Assembly (NCBI GenBank): GCA_037447655.1
Contig: JBBHKE010000967.1
Location: 384,802-448,801 of the forward strand
Length of the DNA stretch: 64,000 nt
Direction: 5' to 3'
From: Zygnema cylindricum
Taxonomy: Eukaryota; Streptophyta; Zygnematophyceae; Zygnematales; Zygnemataceae
Position numbers and translations under genes: made by a program. The stretch's first letter is position 1, and every line of letters begins with the position of its first letter. Of the stretch, positions 10,271 to 21,936 are shown one piece after another. The notes below the pieces were generated by a model. The model worked only from the letters and a program-made list of their open reading frames with translations, ran no database searches and had not been told where the DNA came from.

Positions 10271-12096
10271 CTGCAGTTATTACACCGTTTTCAATCAAAA
10301 AGTGTCGGTTTTTAATTCCGCTTTCGAGGAAATTCATAGGTTCATAGATTCACCATTATAGACATATGTATTGATGATAGATTGTCTGTATCGTGTTTTT
10401 ACCGCATCTTTTCTTTTTCGTTATCATCATTTTCTTTTCCAAGCGTTACAAATTCATCTTTTCTATCATTCGCGGCTGTAGCATCATTCCACGTGTCAAC
10501 AGTGTTCTTGCGACAGTCTGGAAAAGCCGTACAGATGCTGGCGAATTTTGTACTATGCGGTCTTGCTGACGTAATGGAGGACAGCTGCAATTGTCTCCTT
10601 GTGTACGGAAGGGCATCTGACATTCAAAAGGCAAAAACCTAAAGCTGCTAAAATTTTGTACGTTCACCAGCTATTGCCACCAGTTTACATTTTTTTTAAA
10701 CGAAAAATGTTAGTGTTGGGGGACCCTTGCGTCCTGCCCGTAAAAATAATAGTCGCGGGCGACCTGATGCTTTGCCCTTTGGTTGCCAAGGGCCTTTCGT
10801 TTTTGTACACGCAGACCAATAGGAGCGACACAATTTGTCGTAGGAGTTACATGTACTCCACGTATGAATCCGTATCCGGTAGTGTACGGATATTGATAAC
10901 ACGACAGCGTGGCGTGATGTGACGGATCGCACGCGCAAAAAATAAAAGTACGATACTGTACGTTATTGTACTCTACGGTATTGATATCACGACATTTTGG
11001 CGTGACGTCGATTTTGTTTGGCGTGACGTCGATTTTGTTTGGCCTTTTATCATACCACTACAACCACGCGAAATACAACAAATATAATTGTACCACGTGT
11101 CTCTTTTCATTACATCAAAATGGAACATGACAAAGCCAATCAAAACTCAAATCACTCAACGGCTCACGATCTTACACAAAAACAATCGACGATCACTTAT
11201 CGTTGTCACCAGAGACGAATGCGACTACAATGCTTTGCCCTTTTAGAAAAAGGGCAAAGCAAAAAGCTACGATTGTCGCCACGCGGCTTGTTTCGAAACG
11301 CGGATTTTACATTCGTCGTTGCGTAATGTCGCCGCTCGCCAATGTCGTGATCGTTACTTTCGTCGCTCGACCACTCCGCGATTCCGAAAAACGATTCTAG
11401 CTTGTACCCGTCACAGGTGACGCCAGTTAGCCACCTCTAGGAAGGTTCTTTCCGTACGCCCGTCAAGTCCGGTATAAAACAATTAAGAAAATCTTGTGGG
11501 CGCGGACAAATTTCGATAGCGACAGGGAATTCCAGACTATTCGACTATTCGTATCTTTTTTGTGACTGTATAATATTTTGTGACGGCGAATGGGACGGCC
11601 GTCCGATATTTCTGTCATTTCTTTTCTCGCCTTTAAAATAATGACGGCGTTCTGGACGACCGTTCGAACGAAAGCGGACGGACGGCAATTTTCGGGGCGG
11701 TTTTGGGAAGTAATCTGGACCATCCGTTTTTGTTTTTTTGACATCCCGTCTTTCTAGACGCGGGAAGATTCTGTCGCACGGATGGCCAATAAGAGTAATC
11801 GCAAAATTTAGACAATGTCGCGTAGGGACCTTTGTCCCGGCCGTCTAAAATACCAACGTCTAAGGGTACTTTCGCATGTGCTAAAGTTACAGTTATTTTC
11901 TGTCGTTTTCCTCCATAACTTAGAAAAAACCGAGAAAATCCGCAGCCGTACCAAAAAATAGAAATTACCACCGTACAAGTTGCGTTACCCTGAAACTTTA
12001 TTCGTACAGGAGTTTGTAGTCTAGCTCGATACAATTTGTCGTTTAGCGCATTTCGACCCACTTTCGCGTCCTTTCAACACATGTTCAAACTTTACA
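10271..12096. other. no gene seen; repeat-like, GTAC-rich
   Basis: Several open frames of 75-140 codons exist on both strands (for example 11633-12061 minus), but they overlap each other and show no motif or splice context. 10985-11040 contains a 20-bp tandem repeat (two or more units of 'ggcgtgacgtcgattttgtt'). Probably old repetitive DNA. Confidence 0.5.
11232..11260. repeat. perfect 13-bp-stem hairpin
   Basis: GCTTTGCCCTTTT, loop AGA, then the exact inverted repeat. A similar 'tttgccctttgg...ccaagggcc' inverted motif occurs at about 10772-10796. It could be an RNA hairpin or a transposon fold-back. No flanking gene explains it. Confidence 0.7.
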
Positions 12097-12122
12097 TCAA
12101 ATCACCTCGCGAGGTGATTTGA
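12097..12122. repeat. 26-bp perfect palindrome
   Basis: Centred on CACCTCGCGAGGTG. The related imperfect hairpin AATCACCT-CGCA-AGGTGATT lies in the middle of N1 at about 4430-4453. This suggests that 11.5-12.6 kb is a diverged member of the same fold-back family. Confidence 0.7.
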
Positions 12123-12640
12123 AATAAAGTCCAATGAGGTGAGCGAATAGGCAGGCACTGTCGCACGTGTCTGAAGTTTTTACAATTTTTGTGCGCGGAG
12201 CCTGTGCATATTGTTTTCCGTACGTTGATTTCCGTACAGGGGCCATCTCTTTCAAAAACACGTGTCTTCACACTACAGCGTATGAACAAATTTGGCCACC
12301 TGTTGGCAAGTGGGAAGACAAAAAACGAAACCGCAAATTCTGTGCGACAGCGAAAGGTATTTTAGGGTTTCGACACGTCGACAATGTGGCGTACGGACAT
12401 TACGAAGTCACAAAAATTGTCCAGCGTGCGGAGAAACGCCTCAAATTGAAGCCGAGTGGAAGTTTCGCCTCATTTTATGTACCACTTCATCTGTCACAAT
12501 TCTTTGTACACGTCTGCGTGAGTCACTTTTTTAAGTGACAAGTTATTTGCGTTTACATCCGAATGCTCTAAAATTTGTACGGAGAATCTTCGCTAAAAAA
12601 CAAAGTAGCAAGACTGAGTTTCGGTTGCATGCGAAAATAC

Positions 12641-13462
12641 TAGTGTTGTGTATCGGTAAGGATTTTCCGATAACCGATATGGGCAATTTTTCGGGGACCC
12701 GATAATCGATATATTGGTACAATATATCGCTATCGGTCTTATCGCCGATAAGTAGCCGATAATATCGGCTACTTATCGGCGATAATGCCGATAACGATAA
12801 CTATCGGCGATAACCGTACGAACCGTACAGATAAATGTACGGCATGTACACTCATATGTACGTCTTATTCCCCCGACAGTAGCCGGCATAATATATGTAC
12901 GGCTTTAGTACGGCTCCAGTTAAAGTGATGTACCTTCCACAACCGACGCCGTGGCTTTGTCCCTTTATTTTTTGAGATCCACTAAAAACCTGCCACGTGT
13001 CAATCCGTCGACTTTTTTGGCCAAAGCCGCCAAAAAAGCCATTCTGAGATGTCGGCGCTCACGCTGACCGTCCGCTCTTATTTTATCATTGAATGTCGTC
13101 CGTTCGATTCTAGCCGCGCGCATAATGTTATTCTGCATCCGTTGTACTTTGAGTCCGCCGTCTTTTTACCGTTTCATGATAATCAGTTTATCGGTACAAT
13201 TCCGTACATTCCCGTCAAATTTATGTACAGTTAACCGCCCAAAAAGTACTGCAAAGTGCAACGTATTTTTTCGTCAAATTCCGTACATTTCCCGTAAAAA
13301 GCCGTACATTTCACGTAAATTTCCGTTCAGTTTACCGGACAGAAAGCATTCCGGACAGAAAGTACAGAAAGTACAAATATATCGGGACCGCTGACCGTTC
13401 GATAACGATAACTATCGGTATCGGTGTTATCGCGATAAGTTTTTTACCGATACACAACACTA
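12641..13462. mobile_element. non-autonomous hAT-like element, complete
   Basis: Ends TAGTGTTGTGTATCGGTAA and the exact inverted TTACCGATACACAACACTA. It is flanked by a perfect 8-bp duplication GAAAATAC (12633-12640 and 13463-13470), diagnostic of hAT transposition. 822 bp, no transposase. The subterminal regions are full of 'cgataa/ttatcg' repeats, which are likely transposase-binding sites. Confidence 0.9.
12739..12785. repeat. 47-bp near-continuous palindrome in the hAT element
   Basis: A 23-bp arm (starts TTATCGCCGATAAG) followed by one central base and its exact inverted copy. In RNA or single-stranded DNA it would form a 23-bp hairpin with almost no loop. Confidence 0.85.
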
Positions 13463-13470
13463 GAAAATAC

Positions 13471-15588
13471 CCTAAGGGTGCGTCTCTGTGTCCTGTAAAA
13501 CTTAGAGCCGTACCGCGTAAGTTTCAACCGTACAAAAAAATAGAAAAAAAGAGAAGTACATTTTGCGTCATCATCGAATTTAAGATGTACTACATGTTGT
13601 CATCTTGTGTTCTTCGACCCACGGCCACGCCAAAAAAACGTCATCTTCAAACTTTTCTTTAAAATACAGGACCTATGTGTTTTAAAACAAAGTATTTTTC
13701 AAGAACAAATGATAACACGTATTCGCACGTGGATTTTTTTTTACAAAAATTTCAAACGAATTCAAGCAATGGCGAAAAGTTACACTATTCGTTATATTTT
13801 GTCCGTTTGCGTCCATCAAAGTACACAATTTGTTGTGTTTTGTCGCGTTTCGTTTGGTACGGACTTTTCCATTCCATGGGTCTGAAAATTTCGATGCCAT
13901 TTGACAAAATCCTGAGAAATCTCTGAGGGCACCCCAACAAGTGGCACACGCCGCCTCTCTCACGCAGCCTCGCATTCTCGCGACCTTCAAGGCAATTTTT
14001 TACAATTTGCTGCTTCAAAACAAATTGTACACTATCAACAGCCGTCGAAGGCATTGTCGACGTACACAATCGTCACGCCCTTAAGTGACAACTTCGTTTG
14101 GTACACATAGGGACACCCGAAATCCGGGTCCGCCGGATCAGGGCTAAAAAACAAAGAAAATTTTCTAAGTTTGAAGTACATAGCACCCTAACTCGAAAAA
14201 TTTGACGTCTATTGAAACGAGGCGGAACAGGATTAACGGTCAATTTGTGGCCGTTCGCGGCGATAAGTAGTTAATTAATAATTATTTTGTGCTTATCGAC
14301 GTCGATATGCCTAGCTTCATTAGTGTCCGTACTAAATTTGTACTTGTAAGCAGTCCAACTTTGGTCAATTTCTGGCGGTCCATCATGTACGGACCGTACT
14401 GTGGACCTAAAAAAAAAGTGTTTAGGGAATGGCCCCATGTGGCTAAGTTCGGGTTTTTTTCTGTCTTTTTCCTTTCAAACTTAGCGGCGTACTGCCTAAG
14501 CTGCGAGCGTACAAAGAAATTGCAAATTTTTATGGTACAATTTGTGTAATTCTCTAACTTAGGATGTACGGAAATTTGTCGTCTTGCGTTTTTTGGACCC
14601 ACTATCACGTCATCATCAAACTTATCATAAAACACATCGGCAATGTGTTTTAGGCTAAGTAAAATCCGTTTACACCAAGAGGAAAATAATTTTTCACGTG
14701 TGAATTTTTACAAAAAAAATTGATGAAAAAAAAATATAGGGTTGTTGGGTTTTGTCCGGTAGTACATTGAACGGTTTTTTTTTTGCAGAGGCCTCGATGC
14801 TGCAGTGTCATTTCACGCAAAGTTGAAAAATCGGCGAAGGTGAAAAATCTTTGAAGTCATGGCGGTCGGACAAGCGAGGTTTACGCAAAGGCATGCCGTA
14901 CAACCACTTTTGCAAGGCTCTACGTCTACGATGTCACGCATTGACACGCGACATGCCAAACCGTTTCAAAAACTATGATGTGTCCTACGACGCTTCAAAA
15001 ATTTCGAAATAATACGGTGCAGCAAAGACAAATTGTATTCGGTGACAGCCGTCACAGGTATTGTTGACATATACAGTCGTCACAAACTTAAGTAACATTC
15101 TCGAGAGAATACATAGAGACACTTGAAATCCGGGTCCGCGGGATCCGCGCTAAAATCCAAAGTACGATAAGTTACACCTACATGGAGCCGTACCCTTAGA
15201 CCCATAGATTTCTCATTCGTACGGATTTTGACATTTTTACGAAATTTCGTTATTTTTTATAGATTTTGAAACTTTCGTTAAATGCGTATAATTTTCGTAC
15301 GGATAAAACGTACGAATATTATTTACGAAAATTTCAAAAAAGAGACGTTTTATTTCCGTGCACGAAGTTTGACAAAACTTTGTACGGTACGAATACAACG
15401 TACGGAAAGTTATGAAAAGTGGCTTTTCATTTCCGTGCACGAACGTTGAAATAAATTTGTACGGCTCATCATTACACCGAAGTCGCCATTGAATCCGCCA
15501 TTGAAGGCTCGATTGAAGCCACACTTGAAGCTTCCACAAAACTCTTCACAGGTAGCCATGTCTAGGCCTCGAAGAGTAGAGTGGGAGC
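13471..15588. other. no gene seen; repetitive
   Basis: The block 'gaaatccgggtccgc-ggatc...gctaaaa' occurs twice (about 14117 and 15124), each followed by 'caaag'. A 9-bp-stem hairpin (AAACACAT...ATGTGTTT) lies at about 14628-14652. 15340-15465 contains a two-unit tandem repeat around 'tttccgtgcacgaa'. Open frames of up to about 120 codons overlap on both strands and look accidental. Confidence 0.55.
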
Positions 15589-15596
15589 ATGTTAAG

Positions 15597-16101
15597 TACA
15601 CCGCGGATCGTAATTGGAGTAAATTACTCTAATTCGGTCGCTCAAAATTTCGACTCTGTCACATGAAATATAGTAAATGATTCTATTTTTTTCATTATTC
15701 TATTTAAGGTAAAGTGTAATTAGCGTTTTTAATTCTAATATAGGTTCGTTTTAAATAGTGTGGAGTACGGACGACCTCCGTTCGTGCAAAATTGTACTTT
15801 ATTAAGTAAAAAAGTACAAATGATGATTTAATACAGGTCGTTATCATGTAACTCCGTTTTAACAAACCGTGTAGTGCAAACGTCATAGTGACGATAAACT
15901 GTACGTTTTGACAAATTCTGTACAAATACCTTATTTACAGTAGAGGATATTAGCGTGCCAAATTAGAGTACTTAAATAAATTAGAGTAAACTTCATTGTT
16001 GAAACAACTCTATCACATAAATTAGCGTTCATTACTCTAATTTTTATTTTTAGTTTTTGTACTCTATTTTTTTCATTATTCTAATTACGATTCGCGGTGT
16101 A
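15597..16101. mobile_element. MITE, TA-type family, uninterrupted reference copy
   Basis: Ends TACACCGCGGATCGTAATT and AATTACGATTCGCGGTGTA, with one mismatch over 19 bp. Same family and subfamily as the split copy at 6571-10270. Its TA target is the terminal TA of the hAT-like element it interrupts. Confidence 0.8.
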
Positions 16102-16197
16102 GTGTTGGGTATCGGGTAAATTCATATCGCGAAAATTTTGATATTCGATATATCGAATATCGATCGAGCAGACTCCTCGATACAGCGTACCGAGACC

Positions 16198-17001
16198 CAG
16201 AGGTCGCAAAAGTCAAAAAATTTCATACCCGAAACCGACCGTTTTTTTTTTTCAAAATCTGAGTAACCGACGCCCGACCGAGTTTTGTCACGCTCCAAAA
16301 TTGTTAACCGTTAACCGACCGTCGTTTACGAAAAAAAAAATTAACCAAATCTTGACTTTTCGCGACTAGCCGTGCCCGCCCGTAACCGAAAAAGTACAAA
16401 ATTAATCAATGTACAACGGAATAAGCCAATAATTACGATTTGTCGCGTTCCCTAAGATTCGCGAAATGAATAGTGTTACTTTCCTCTCAGATTTGCGACG
16501 CTTTGTCGCGTTCCCTAAGATTTGCAAAATGAATAGTGTACTACTGTGTCAGATTTGCGACGCTTTGTCGCGTTGCCTAAGATTTGCGAAATGAATGTTG
16601 TACTACCTTGTCAGATTTGCGACGCTTTGTCGCGTTCCCTAAGATTTTCGAAATGAAGTGTACTACCGTGTCAGATTTGCGACGCTTTGTCGCGTTCCCT
16701 TTGATTTGCGAAATAAATAGCTTACTACAGTACCGTGTCAGATTTGCGACGCTAATCATGATGTCACGTACTTCCACGATGCCAAAGAGTACAAAGTACA
16801 AGAATGTTGGATTATAGGGACAATACAAAATTTTCCATTTTTTTGGTTGACCGACCGTAACCGACCGATTTTTTTTCCTGGTGAATCAACCGACCGTAAC
16901 CGCCCGACCCCCAAAATTTGGCAACCGAATCCGTTCCGGATCCGGCGCGGGCGGTCGGTTAACGGTCGGTCATGGTTTCGGTTGACCGTTTGCGACCTCT
17001 G
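16198..17001. mobile_element. second hAT-like element, nested
   Basis: Ends CAGAGGTCGCAAA and TTTGCGACCTCTG, flanked by CCGAGACC (16190-16197) and CTGAGACC (17002-17009), an 8-bp duplication with one difference. Subterminal 'accgaccgt/acggtcggt' arrays occur on both sides, and a minisatellite fills the middle. No transposase. Confidence 0.85.
16437..16752. repeat. minisatellite, about 60-66 bp units
   Basis: Five to six units of 'cagatttgcgacgctttg', then 'tcgcgttccctaagattt', then 'gcgaaatgaatag' and a variable 'tgtactacc' spacer. Units differ by small indels, so frames through them (for example 16577-16828 minus) are not conserved. It lies wholly inside the nested hAT-like element. Confidence 0.85.
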
Positions 17002-17764
17002 CTGAGACCAACATAAATCATTGCGATATATATCGCGATATATAGTATTTCTTAAATTTAATATTTAATATTTTAATATAATATGTTATTTTAGCGAAAA
17101 ATAACAAATTGTCTGATATGCCACGTACGATGTGATTTCGTTCCGTGACTTAAAGGTAGACGCCGCAAAATGTAACCGACAAAAAAGTACAAATTTTGTA
17201 ATTCATATAATTACTTATCTGGGGTATGGTTACATGAGGAGGTCTTGTAATAGTACGGGCAGCAAAATTTATGTATTAAAGAGGGCCTCGGTTAACATCG
17301 CGTATCTTCTGTAGACAAGTTTTTACATACGTGTTTTGATTTGAGTGGTTCCTTGTAAGCTGATGATCAAATCTCTAGAATCGTCAATAAAATGAAAATC
17401 GACCATTTTCGTATGGAAATCTGTACTTGCGTATTACGTACGTGTACTTCACAAGTGTACTGCGTCCATGTACCTCAGAGATCTCCTTCACTCTGCTGAC
17501 TTTCAGGAAAAACCGTATTTCTTTTCGGCAAAGATTTTACGGTCACCTTGTCCGAAGGCGACTTTGGAGAACTGTGAAAATTTTCATTTTTTTTTTAAAT
17601 GCCTCGATATATTGAGAATACGATATATTGGCAATATATTGGCGATATATCGCGATATATTTATTTTCGATATATCGAAGCGATATATCGATTATCGGGT
17701 ACCTGAAATTCGATATATATCGAATATCGGCAAAAGGTCCTCGATACCCAACACTAATGTTAAG

Positions 17765-19485
17765 GCTCCAAAGGGATATGATGGATTTTTATTTTTCAAT
17801 TATGATTTTGTCATTATCCAATTTGAAATACAAAAATGGTTTTTTTTTGCTTCAATTTTGAATTTATCATTATTAAATGTTGACATACAGAAAAGGATAC
17901 TTTTTTTTCAATTGTGATTTTTTCATTATTCAATTTTGACATTCAAAAATGGTTATTTTTTGCTTCAATTGTATATTTGTGAATGGTGACATGTTGAATA
18001 GGGGCGAGCTCCGGCATGGCGCTGACAGGGCGCCGGCGCTGCCTCGGCGCTGGCGACGAGTCCGGCGAAAATGCAGTCTGGTCGCTGGCGACGTGACAGT
18101 CTGATCGCTGGGTGCAGGTTCAGCATTCAGCGAATCGTCGTTGGTTTTCGTTTAAAACTTTTGAAATTTTGATTAAGTTGTCATCGTATTTTTCGTTATC
18201 GATTAAATGTTTTAATATTTTTTATTTTTTATTTTTAGTTTAAAGTCAAAGTCGGTCAACGCATTTTATAATTTTTGAACTTTGTTTCATGCGCATATTC
18301 GTTATTTTTTTGGCGTTTCATGCGTGGGTTTTATGCGCATGAGACATCTATGCATAGACGGCTTGGCACCATTGGACAGATTGCGGCTCGAAAAACCGCT
18401 CGTTTGGAAAATATCTTTGACCGCAAAAAAAAGCTGTTAGAGCTGTGCGCGTAATTTAAGGAACATAAAAATAACAAAAAAAACACAAAAATCGCGCGTA
18501 GATTTTTCGAGAAACGTAATTTTATCACCACAAACTGGAATCTGATTCGACGAAATTTGAGAATAGATCCTGAAAATTAAATTTGGACTGCGCAAAGCTG
18601 GTGTAAGGGAAATTTTGTTGTCTACCCGTTTCTTCTTCTTTTTGTTTGTAATGACCACGTGGCGAAATGTCCTGTAGCGGCCGAATATTTGACCCGAGTC
18701 CTGCCATAGGTCCACCAATCGGGTCAATCCTTAAAAACGAGCGCTGGACCCGCCCATTGGTCCCGATGGATTCTGGACTCAAGCCCAAGGACAAAATAGT
18801 CTTGTGTGACGTCAGCAGACGGCTCTAAACTTTTGACCCGAAGTTAGGTCCCTGTTTGGTAAAATCGGATCTGTACGAATTACAAGCATATCTTTTTATA
18901 GAATCTATAGTTTTGGAAAATCAAAAGATATTTAGCAATAAATTTGAAATTGACCAATCATCTTGTACTTTCTAATATTGTACTTTGCCGCGTGTAATGT
19001 CCTGTGTCACAAATTTAAAACTGTCAAAATTTGAATTCCAGCCACCAACCTTGCACCGTCAGCAATTCCGTCGCAAATAATATCTCGGTTTTTGATTCGC
19101 ATATCCATATTTTTGTCACAGAGTCAATCAAATTTTCGATACGTTTTCTTGTCGTTGCATGAACCAATGGCCGTAAGGACTGGGCTCCATTGCCACGTAA
19201 GCGCCTGTTTTGTGTGACAAAACAAAAGACGCACTTTATTAAAATACGCGATGACTCGAAAAAAAACAAACGTAAAATGCTCAATGATTGGGACAGCCGC
19301 GGGGAATCTGGCGGACCTGTAAAAAAAGAAACAGGATACGCTAAAACTGCCCGTGAAAATTCAAAGAAAACATGTCAGCCGTCGGAAAATGGAATCTGAT
19401 TCGCCCGCTTTGCCAGTTGATCCCCGAAAAAAAATGTGAGTTTGTGACGCGGTAAAATCGTCAGAAAAAAAAACAATTTCATGCA
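17765..19485. other. no gene seen
   Basis: 17765-18000 is T-rich with repeated 'tcaattttga/attcaaaaatgg' units (unit about 60-70 bp, three copies). 18005-18125 is an isolated GC-rich patch (gcgccggcgctg...). The remainder holds short overlapping open frames without recognisable motifs. Confidence 0.5.
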
Positions 19486-19488
19486 TTA

Positions 19489-20250
19489 GGGTAACCTTCC
19501 ATCAGGCGAAAAGTGGGGTTCTTTAAGTACCTTTTCGTACTAAGCCGTACTTTTTTTTTTTTTTTACAAAAGATGTTTGCCAGAAATTCGTTAAGATTCT
19601 CCAGAATTTTTGGCGAAAAATTCCACCGTCCGATTTTGAATTTTCGACGCAAACGCCCCTTCTATCAACACCTGGCGAGTCTCCTCCGACTGTATTCAGG
19701 AGGACACTTTACGGTTACTGGACGCGTGTATTGGTCCACTTGTAGAGTCAGAGTCGATCCACGACTGACGTGAAGTTATTCACTTACATATGGCAAATGG
19801 CGTGTACCTTCTGACATCAAAGCCACCCTGTTCGACGACAAAATCTTGGCTGTAGGACATCCTGTCACGCCTCCGCTGGTACAAGCGATAATACATGAAT
19901 GTACAAAATGGTACATTCATTGACATTTGTACAAATTTTCATTTTGCAACGGTTTTCGTGACCGTTGTTTCAACGACAAATTCAAGGACGTACAAATTGT
20001 ACATTAGCGTGACGCTACTAGATATTATAATCTGCGTCCGCCCGTATAGATACGCAGTTGAGATTTTGTACTTTTCAAATCTTTCAATTAATCCCGGGCG
20101 GCTCAACAGGATCCTACGTGGTACCAATCACATTCTAACACGTAATCAATTTTTGCTTCACTGGCACGACCTGATGGAAAGGTGTTACAAATATTACTGC
20201 CAGTAAACGTGACCGTACGATTACTGGGAACGCCTGATGGAAGGTTACCC
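19489..20250. mobile_element. Harbinger-like non-autonomous element
   Basis: Perfect 20-bp inverted ends GGGTAACCTTCCATCAGGCG (19489-19508) and its complement (20231-20250), flanked by TTA on both sides (19486-19488 and 20251-20253). 762 bp. A 'gattactgg/ccagtaa' subterminal inverted motif is visible at the right. No transposase gene. Confidence 0.85.
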
Positions 20251-20253
20251 TTA

Positions 20254-21700
20254 GAGGAAACGTGAAGTTGATTCGAAAAATTCCGTACTTTTTCGAACCA
20301 TCTTGTACTATTATTTTTTCTAAGCAATATCGCTGAAGATTCGGCCAAGATTCTCCAAGGTTTCGGCCGCAACAATGACCGTTCGATTTTTTTTGGATCC
20401 TTATCCGTGAAAAGAATACAAATCTGGCAAGATGCCCGGTGGTTATCTTGCCAAGTGTGGGATATTTGGGTGAGTGGGGCGATCTCCCACAACTGCCACA
20501 TCGCGGCCGAAACTTGTAACGAACCTTACCTGTATTAAACTGTGGTTACAGCACCGGCCTATCGTACCTATTTACGAATCGCAGATTTGCATACGATTTT
20601 AGAATCTAAATTCTCGTTCCCCCGTACAAATGTTTCATTCAGATTTTTCTCTTGTAAATTTTCTGACGATTTTTAACGTCTGAACACTAGAATACGTGTT
20701 ACATTCACCACGTAGCGACACCAAAGATTTTACTGGCAGTAAACGTGTAAACGTGTGTTCGTACGATTAGTGGCAGCGCCCAATGGATGAGAGGCGCTAC
20801 TTTAGCTTAAGATTTTGTTGGCGTTACCCTTGATCCCAACATAGAATCAATAACAAAATATTTTTTAGACCCTGATAGTTTCTTTATACTATTGGCAATT
20901 CAAGCTGAAGTCACAAAACGACAAATCATTCTGTCTTATTGCCTGCTTTTATCACCCTTCCAAGAATTTTGGAGCAAAAGGCCATTTCCACGAACCGCCG
21001 GCAGATGGTAATGCGGCGGTCGAATATTATTGGTGGACACATATATGCGGCAGTACGGCGTATTAGTCGTCACACTAAGAGCCAATATTAACCGTTCGAT
21101 CTATACATGTCAAAAATAAACGGTCCCGATTTCACGATTCCGTCCTTAAAGCGTACATCCGATCACAGTGTTTCCTCACCTGCAGGACGGAATGCGTCTG
21201 GTTACGTCAGCATTGATAACGTCATGCTCGTACAACCAGACGGGCGTCAACATTTGTGGGCGTCGATTTTCAATGGTCGATTATTGGACAACCGTTGACC
21301 GCGGTAGAGCGAAAAACATAGTACAGTACAGTATTGTACCGTACATAGTACATAACATACTGTACTTGTTTGGATATGCACGTGCGAGAACCAGATCTTC
21401 CTCTCGAAAAGCCTAACGTAAGTCCGTCTAAGGTAACGTACGAAACAAAAGGACCGCCCTTAATCATTTCGTTAGAGACGGTCCTCCGTTTCGATTCTCT
21501 ACGTCAGCGAATCTTACGGAAGTCATGACGGGCATGAAAAAAAACGTGAGGTGTGGCGACCCTATCACTCGTAGAGTATTTATATTCAAATGTCATTCTA
21601 GGAAATAAGTTGAAATCGTGGAATCCCACAAAAGCTAGAGAGAAATTCATTTAACAAATCAAAGGGATTAGATAAAACAATTAGTAACGTAGAAAGTTAA
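20254..21700. other. no gene seen; GTAC-rich repeats
   Basis: Blocks near 20700-20790 (gccagtaaacgt, cgtacgatta, cagcgcc) resemble the right part of the Harbinger-like element (20195-20235), so a diverged relative is likely. 21320-21365 is a dense GTAC cluster. Confidence 0.45.
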
Positions 21701-21709
21701 GAAAGAGAA

Positions 21710-21773
<64 letters not shown>

Positions 21774-21808
21774 TGAGAGAGAGAGAGAGAGTGAGAGAGA
21801 GAGAAAGA
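21701..21808. repeat. (GA)n microsatellite
   Basis: About 100 bp of GA dinucleotides with rare A or T interruptions, about 1 kb upstream of the lectin exon. Confidence 0.95.
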
Positions 21809-21936
21809 AGAAGGTGATTGGAAAAGCTCTCCAACTAGAGTTTCATTTTATTTAATTTAAGCGGTCAGAGTGGAGGAGGAGAAAAGGAAAAAATATGTTT
21901 TTTATAGTTTAACTCAAATTGTCTTTGGAACCATCA

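Larger units (their letters stand above)
15597..17756. mobile_element. hAT-like element with two nested insertions
   Basis: Right end CGATACCCAACACTA (to 17756). Left end TA (15597-15598) continues after the MITE as GTGTTGGGTATCG at 16102. The 8-bp duplication ATGTTAAG flanks the whole unit (15589-15596 and 17757-17764). A TA-type MITE inserted at the element's first two bases, and another hAT-like element sits at 16198-17001. Interior 'gatatatcg' repeats flank both ends. No transposase seen. Confidence 0.85.

Noticed and set aside
11633-12061. 142-codon minus-strand ORF
   Set aside because: No motif, lies in repeat-like GTAC-rich DNA, and overlaps several equally open frames.
16437-16752. 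CRISPR-like array
   Set aside because: Units are contiguous degenerate tandem repeats without unique spacers, in a eukaryotic transposon.
18005-18125. GC-rich patch as a possible exon or CpG island
   Set aside because: No open frame with splice sites or motif. It is too short to support.
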